Shown here: positions 59,657 to 64,000 of the stretch, in pieces
Numbering within the stretch: position 1 is the stretch's first letter
Layout of the letters: the number at the start of each line of letters is the position of its first letter
Assembly (NCBI GenBank): GCA_017992885.1
Contig: JAGONT010000005.1
Span: 1 to 64,000, forward strand
DNA from: Alphaproteobacteria bacterium
GTDB lineage: Bacteria; Pseudomonadota; Alphaproteobacteria; UBA9655
Reading direction: 5' to 3'
DNA length: 64,000 nucleotides
Position numbers and translations under genes: made by a program
Notes under the pieces: generated by a model
The model's input: only the letters and a program-made list of their open reading frames with translations
The model's database searches: none
What the model was told of the DNA's origin: nothing

Positions 59657-60079
59657 AGTTCTCTTTCATTTATAACGACATCAAACCCTGAATGGGACAA
59701 GAGAGTGGTCTCTGGGCTACGCAATGAATGTGAGGTCTTAACAGGCATAAAGGAAGATTTTCAAACCTATAGCCTTTATGTCAAAAGTAGAGAAATTTTT
59801 GCAGGTGCCATAAGCGTTGAACAACACGGGAATATCTTGTGGATTGATTCGCTTTGGATTGAACCTCACTTTAGAAAGCAAGGCATTGGAAAGATGCTTA
59901 TTGAAAAAGTTCTCCTTTTGCCCGCTCAACATAAGGTCAAAGAAGTGCAGCTCAATACGTATTTTAAAGAAGCCCATGATTTCTTTTTGAACTGTGGCTT
60001 TGAAGATGTGGCGATAATTTCCAATTGGAAATATGGTCTGACGTGTTATTTGATGAGGAAAAGGTGTAGGAAAAGCTAA
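59654..60079 (+). CDS. GNAT-family N-acetyltransferase
   Basis: From the ATG at 59654 the 141-aa protein has FITTSNPEWDKRVVSGL, the strand VEQHGNILWIDSLWIEP, the acetyl-CoA loop HFRKQGIGKMLIEK and the end motif AHDFFLNCGFEDVA. It is the intact counterpart of the first 65 residues of the chimeric ORF at 45142. Substrate unknown. Confidence 0.9.
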   Translation: MSSLSFITTSNPEWDKRVVSGLRNECEVLTGIKEDFQTYSLYVKSREIFAGAISVEQHGNILWIDSLWIEPHFRKQGIGKMLIEKVLLLPAQHKVKEVQLNTYFKEAHDFFLNCGFEDVAIISNWKYGLTCYLMRKRCRKS

Positions 60080-60100
60080 GAGGAGTTATATTTTAAGACA

Positions 60101-61297
60101 ATGAAGCAAGCCTTTGCTAAGAGCATGGTTTTAGCGACCATCATTCTTATGGATATATTATCAGGTATGGAGTTCGATCTCTTTGTACCGAGTTTTCCTG
60201 AACTGCAAAGCCAGTTTAGCCTATCCCCATTTTGGGTTGAGGCCTTGTTATCAGTCAATTTTGCAGGGTATTGTTTGAGCCTGTTCTTTGTTGGGGGGAT
60301 GGCTGATTACTATGGCCGTAAACCAATCATATTGGTTGGCCTCATGACTTTTATCATTGGCACTCTCCTTTGTTTATGGGCACCATCCTATTCATTTCTT
60401 CTTGTTGGCCGGTTTCTCCAAGGCTTAGGAATAGCAGCACCTGCGATCCTCAGCTTTGTAATTATCGCCGACGCCTATCCCCTTAAGAAGCAGCAGTCCT
60501 TATTTGGGATACTGAATGGGTTATTGAATTTCGCGGCCGGTGCTGCTCCCGTCCTTGGGAGCTATATCACCCTCTATTTCCATTGGCAGGGTAACTTTAT
60601 AGCACTTTTATGTTTAGGACTGACGGCGTTTATGATGTCCATGCTTTTTATTCCTGCTCACAAACTGCCGGAGCATAAGGCAGCTCTCTCATTGAGAGGA
60701 TATATCCCTATAGTTCAATCAAAACCCCTGATGCTTTTGATAATGCATATCGTCTTTAGTTTTGTGCCCTATTGGGTCTTCGTTGGGATGTCTCCTTTGT
60801 TATATATGGAAGATTTAGGGGTAAGCCTCGCCCATTTTGGTTATTATCAAGGAGCATTGGCCTTTGTATTTGGGCTTGGGAGCATACTCTTTGGCCTGAT
60901 TGTCAATAGGTATGACCAGAAGAAAATGCTATACGTTTCAGCTTACATTTTAATGGCGGGCTTAATGAGTATAGCTGTGGCCACTTTTCTAAATAGTCCT
61001 AACCCACTCTTTATTACGCTCGCCTTTCTTCCCTTTATTATTGCTGGAATTTTCTCAAGTGCGATACTTCAGCCCCTGTGTCTAAACTTTATGCCACAAG
61101 CAAAGGGGCGGGTATCAGCAATTCTCCAAGGGGGTCGTCTTATCTTCGCGGCACTTAGTCTTCAGCTTGCTGGCTATTTTTACCAGGGATCATTTCGAAG
61201 TATCGGGATTATTATTTCTGTCTTCATTCTTCTTACGATCATAACCTTATTTTTTGTCATTAAAAATCGTGAACTTATGCAGTTCTCGCGGGAATAA
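60101..61297 (+). CDS. MFS drug-efflux transporter (Bcr/CflA type)
   Basis: The 398-aa protein has 12 hydrophobic helices, the drug-transporter motif A (GGMADYYGRKPIILVGL), motif B-like VGRFLQGLGIAAPAI, and a start DILSGMEFDLFVPSFPELQ as in Bcr/CflA exporters. It lies 21 bp after the GNAT gene on the same strand. It probably pumps out drugs or other small molecules. Confidence 0.9.
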   Translation: MKQAFAKSMVLATIILMDILSGMEFDLFVPSFPELQSQFSLSPFWVEALLSVNFAGYCLSLFFVGGMADYYGRKPIILVGLMTFIIGTLLCLWAPSYSFLLVGRFLQGLGIAAPAILSFVIIADAYPLKKQQSLFGILNGLLNFAAGAAPVLGSYITLYFHWQGNFIALLCLGLTAFMMSMLFIPAHKLPEHKAALSLRGYIPIVQSKPLMLLIMHIVFSFVPYWVFVGMSPLLYMEDLGVSLAHFGYYQGALAFVFGLGSILFGLIVNRYDQKKMLYVSAYILMAGLMSIAVATFLNSPNPLFITLAFLPFIIAGIFSSAILQPLCLNFMPQAKGRVSAILQGGRLIFAALSLQLAGYFYQGSFRSIGIIISVFILLTIITLFFVIKNRELMQFSRE

Positions 61298-61353
61298 TAA
61301 ACTGTTATTTTCAAACCAGAGGATAAACCTTTTCTGCTAAACCTAAGAAGAAT

Positions 61354-62274
61354 TTAATGTCCCTTGATAATCTTCTCTGATGCCTTATATTCGGCGAGGA
61401 CTTCGTCAATCGAACGTTTCGCAATACGCGCAAGTATAAGATTGCTCTCCTGATAGTAATCGAAGGCGATTAACCCGAAAGAGAGGGCCCACCCTCGGCC
61501 TCGCGCCCAAGTGGCGTCGTCGACTGCTAATGCGGAACGGAAGACCTCCCGTGCTTCGGCAGAGAGAAACGTCCACGCGACGAGCAGGTCACATGCAGGA
61601 TCTCCTACCCCAAGACCTCCAAAATCAATAACTGCGCTCAACCGGCCATCGTGAATCAACAAGTTCGTTGGAATGAGATCTCCATGGATCCAACAGGGTG
61701 GGTCGCCCCACGCTGGAGCTTCTAGGGAGCACTTCCAAACCTCGACCACAAGATCCGTGTCGAACTTAGCATGAAGGGAGGCAATCGCAGCACGCGTCTC
61801 ACCGTCACGCATGGCGAGCGGCTCACCCCTGAAAAAGTTGTGTTTTCCAGGAGAGGGGCCATCCATTGGATCAATCTGATGAAGAGCAAGGAGAAATTCA
61901 GCTAAGGCAACAGCGGTCTGATGGGCATCGGCAACGGGCGTAATACTCGCGTCCTTGCCCACTAGCCACGGGTAGACCGACCAATGCCAGGGATATCCCT
62001 CGCCAGGCGTCCCTGCTGCAAGTGGATAGGGGATGGAAAGTGGCAGAAATGGAGCGATCCTTGGCAACCACCGTTGTTCCTTGTCAACTTGCTCGGAAGC
62101 GGAGGGCGTCCGTGGCAGCCGCACAACCCTTTCGTCACCGAGCCGGTATAGTGTGTGGGACGTCCCAGCAGATTTAACCGGCTTGATTGGGAGGTCTGCC
62201 CATTGGGGGAACTGTGTGGCGATCAGACGGCGTACCAGAGAGACATCGATGTGAACTTTATCAGTGTTGGGCAT
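61354..62274 (-). CDS. APH-family phosphotransferase, GC-rich, recently acquired
   Basis: The 306-aa protein has the kinase loop WIHGDLIPTNLL and metal-binding VIDFGGLGVGDPACDLLVAW of aminoglycoside/macrolide phosphotransferases. Parts of the gene reach about 65% GC, against roughly 40% around it, which shows transfer from a GC-rich bacterium. An AT-richer N-terminal stub of a homologue lies at 62776-62901. Confidence 0.9.
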   Translation of the reverse strand: MPNTDKVHIDVSLVRRLIATQFPQWADLPIKPVKSAGTSHTLYRLGDERVVRLPRTPSASEQVDKEQRWLPRIAPFLPLSIPYPLAAGTPGEGYPWHWSVYPWLVGKDASITPVADAHQTAVALAEFLLALHQIDPMDGPSPGKHNFFRGEPLAMRDGETRAAIASLHAKFDTDLVVEVWKCSLEAPAWGDPPCWIHGDLIPTNLLIHDGRLSAVIDFGGLGVGDPACDLLVAWTFLSAEAREVFRSALAVDDATWARGRGWALSFGLIAFDYYQESNLILARIAKRSIDEVLAEYKASEKIIKGH

Positions 62275-62317
62275 TACTGTTTTCTTTTTAAAACTTGAGT
62301 GGTGGGCACGCTTAATC

Positions 62318-62779
62318 TCACATCATACTCTGAAATGCATTGTTTTTAGGCGATTTTAGCCAATCTGGAAGGAGAGTTTTTAAAGGTTCTGGGCGGAAGT
62401 CAATGGAGTCAATTTCACGAAGGGGAACCCATACAAGTTCAATATGATCTTCCAGACTAGCTAATGCGTTTTGAACTTTTAAATCATCTGATTCTGCTTC
62501 AAAAAAGAAATTGTATTCATGGTTATGACAGATGCTGCTATGACCGGGTTCAAAGCTATACTCAAGACATCCCAGAAATTTTTTAATCGTACAAAGTGAG
62601 CCACTTTCTTCGAGAAGCTCTCGAATCACTGCCGCTTCAGCACTTTCTCCATGTTCGATATGGCCCCCGGGAAGAAAATAAAAACGAATAGGAAGATCAC
62701 GCGTTTTACAAACCAAAAGATGCTCCTGGTCCAAAATAACTGCCCGAGAGAGAACATGAATGGTGTTTTTATGGCTCAT
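62318..62779 (-). CDS. NUDIX hydrolase
   Basis: From the ATG at 62779 the 153-aa protein has the Nudix box GGHIEHGESAEAAVIRELLE with E-E-S-G after it, and a HNHEYNFFFEA strand. It follows the APH stub, which overlaps its start by a few bases. Substrate unknown. Confidence 0.88.
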   Translation of the reverse strand: MSHKNTIHVLSRAVILDQEHLLVCKTRDLPIRFYFLPGGHIEHGESAEAAVIRELLEESGSLCTIKKFLGCLEYSFEPGHSSICHNHEYNFFFEAESDDLKVQNALASLEDHIELVWVPLREIDSIDFRPEPLKTLLPDWLKSPKNNAFQSMM

Positions 62780-62901
62780 GTTTTTTCCCATCCACCGAGT
62801 TTGACTGGCTTGATTGAGAGATCTGTCCATTGCGGAAATTGCGTGGCGATCAGACGACGTACGAGGGTAACATCAATATGAACTTTTTCAGGGTTTGACA
62901 T
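62776..62901 (-). pseudogene. N-terminal stub of an APH-family gene
   Basis: MSNPEKVHIDVTLVRRLIAT, followed by QFPQWTDLSIKPVK, matches the first 34 residues of the gene at 61354-62274 with only a few changes. Then the frame ends with GGWEKT and a stop that overlaps the NUDIX start. The remainder is missing. It may be the native, low-GC copy replaced by the GC-rich one. Confidence 0.8.
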
Positions 62902-63083
62902 TGGTAATATACTCTCTTGAGCAGTGGCTAAAAAAGACGATGATCCATCCTCTTTTATACCTCTTAACGCTTTCTTGTGCCAGTCGTTATGTGGCTCCTT
63001 AAAGCTAAGTCTCCTCCTAATGAACGGCTCCACAGATCTAGCTCCGTAGTCTAAAGGCAGTGGATAAGTTATGCTTGCCTTAT
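62902..63083. other. Spacer in front of the APH stub
   Basis: The stub's frame stays open upstream to 63033 with a charged sequence (FIRRRLSFKEPHNDWHKK) of unknown origin. It may be another gene remnant joined to the APH stub. Confidence 0.25.
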
Positions 63084-63635
63084 CTATAAGGTTTGTGTTG
63101 TAAAGACGTAGCAGGCTTCTTGATACTTTTTATCTCCGATGAGTATGGCCATCTCCCCTATGACCTTTCCTCCTTCACTTTCGTAAAAATGTATGGCCCG
63201 GTGGTTGTCAGCCAAAACCCACGTTATAAAAGAATTGACTTCGTGCTGGCTAAACCACAGACGGCATTTGTTAAAGAAGGCCTTCCCAAGATCCTTTCCC
63301 TTATGTTCTTCTAAAAGATAAATGGCGTATACCTCACCAACGTTATCATCTTTATCATTCAAAAGGGGATGATCGATACGCGATTCAGGGCGTATCGGAC
63401 CAAACCCTGCAAAGCCGATAATTTGTTCATCAAGTAATGCCACGAATTGCTGCGTTTTTTTGGACTGCAATATTTTCGTCCATGAAGCCAGACGTTGATC
63501 GTAGTTGATATTATCTAGAAAAGATTGATCAATAATTCCTGCATAGCTCGTTTGCCAGGATTTAACATGAACGAATGCAATGCCCTCGGCATCAGATTCG
63601 GTCGCTTCTCGAAAGAGATAACGTGAAGAACTCAT
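63084..63635 (-). CDS. GNAT-family N-acetyltransferase
   Basis: The 183-aa protein starts with LFREATESDAEGIAFVHVKS and has SYAGI, the acetyl-CoA loop LLEEHKGKDLGKAFFNKC and AIHFYESEGGKVIG. This is the RimI/PhnO-like group common in Alphaproteobacteria. Substrate unknown. Confidence 0.9.
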   Translation of the reverse strand: MSSSRYLFREATESDAEGIAFVHVKSWQTSYAGIIDQSFLDNINYDQRLASWTKILQSKKTQQFVALLDEQIIGFAGFGPIRPESRIDHPLLNDKDDNVGEVYAIYLLEEHKGKDLGKAFFNKCRLWFSQHEVNSFITWVLADNHRAIHFYESEGGKVIGEMAILIGDKKYQEACYVFTTQTL

Positions 63636-63713
63636 GAAGGTTTATTCCTTACATATTCCCTATTAAGAAATATCAGCATATCTTCTCGGTTTTGAAGACA
63701 CATTTTCATATGC

Positions 63714-63848
63714 TTAAAAATCCTTATAGCGATTATTAAAAAAATCCCACGAAGTTGCATCAGTCCTAAATTCATGTTCTGAGGCCCCCTCAATGCGTTT
63801 GTTTAAGGCTTTTTCCTTTTCGCTCGAATTGAGGAACTCTTGCCATTG
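63714..63848 (-). pseudogene. C-terminal remnant of an unrecognised protein
   Basis: A 44-codon frame without a start codon reads QWQEFLNSSEKEKALNKRIE, then a Trp/Phe-containing end with SWDFFNNRYKDF and TAA. A TAG closes it upstream. It looks like the end of a lost gene; no family is recognised. The rest of 63636-64000 shows nothing. Confidence 0.3.
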
Positions 63849-64000
63849 CTATCGGCGCAATCCAGAATGAGACTTCTTCTTAAATTATTTTTTGTCAATG
63901 GTATGATTCGCAAAAAAAAATCCTCCTCTGTTGAAAACCACCCCCGTTTTCTACTAGAAATTATAAATATCAAGTAAAATAGCCAGCTGAAGACTTTTCA

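Overview
The window looks like a piece of chromosome from a low-GC alphaproteobacterium, most likely an intracellular or protist-associated one (Holosporales/Paracaedibacter/Odyssella type). This is inferred from gene content, not a database match. The order secG-pyrG-kdsA-eno, together with a pdhA-pdhB-pdhC operon, is typical of Alphaproteobacteria. AT-rich spacers, many decaying genes, an NB-ARC/TPR-type protein and secreted repeat proteins fit a host-associated life.

1-4.8 kb: remains of an integrative element. It holds a decayed tyrosine recombinase, a small helical protein, an Rpn-family nuclease overlapping an intact tyrosine recombinase, and the 3' part of a tRNA-Tyr gene as the likely attachment-site scar. 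4.9-9.6 kb: a signalling island with two soluble PAS histidine kinases, an unusual HTH-REC fusion regulator and two small charged proteins. 9.8-13.9 kb: two DnaA-N-like small proteins (one broken), a secreted peptide with eight regularly spaced cysteines, a Pif1 helicase with a WYL-like C-terminus and an IS110 remnant.

14-33.7 kb: the housekeeping core. It contains an outer-membrane barrel, eno-kdsA-pyrG-secG, two secreted paralogues (one a Gly/Tyr/His repeat protein), slt, dapA-smpB-obgE, a serine hydrolase, a GNAT enzyme, pdhABC, a LysE exporter and a three-gene valine-degradation operon.

33.9-43.4 kb: a frameshifted DUF2628 protein, an orphan ABC substrate-binding protein and a complete MoxR/Bat operon (MoxR, DUF58, DUF4381, BatA, BatB-BatC fusion, BatD) joined by overlaps. 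The block from 34.7 to 43.5 kb lies between two broken ends of a degraded copy of a locus that is still present near 57-58 kb.

43.5-64 kb: an accessory region dense in small-molecule modification and export genes: many GNAT acetyltransferases (intact, fused, split and stubs), three aminoglycoside-phosphotransferase-like genes or fragments, two NUDIX hydrolases, two MFS transporters, an ABC exporter, a FosA-like tail, a MerR/TipAS regulator with a MerR-type promoter, an AlaX editing protein and transposase debris. Two stretches (43.57-45.4 kb and 57.1-60.1 kb) are collinear duplicates that have decayed in complementary ways. One GNAT gene has been split by a 1.36-kb insertion with 15-bp direct repeats, which carries a putative secreted, tail-anchored repeat protein. 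This gene-shuffling resistance/effector region is the most interesting part of the window.
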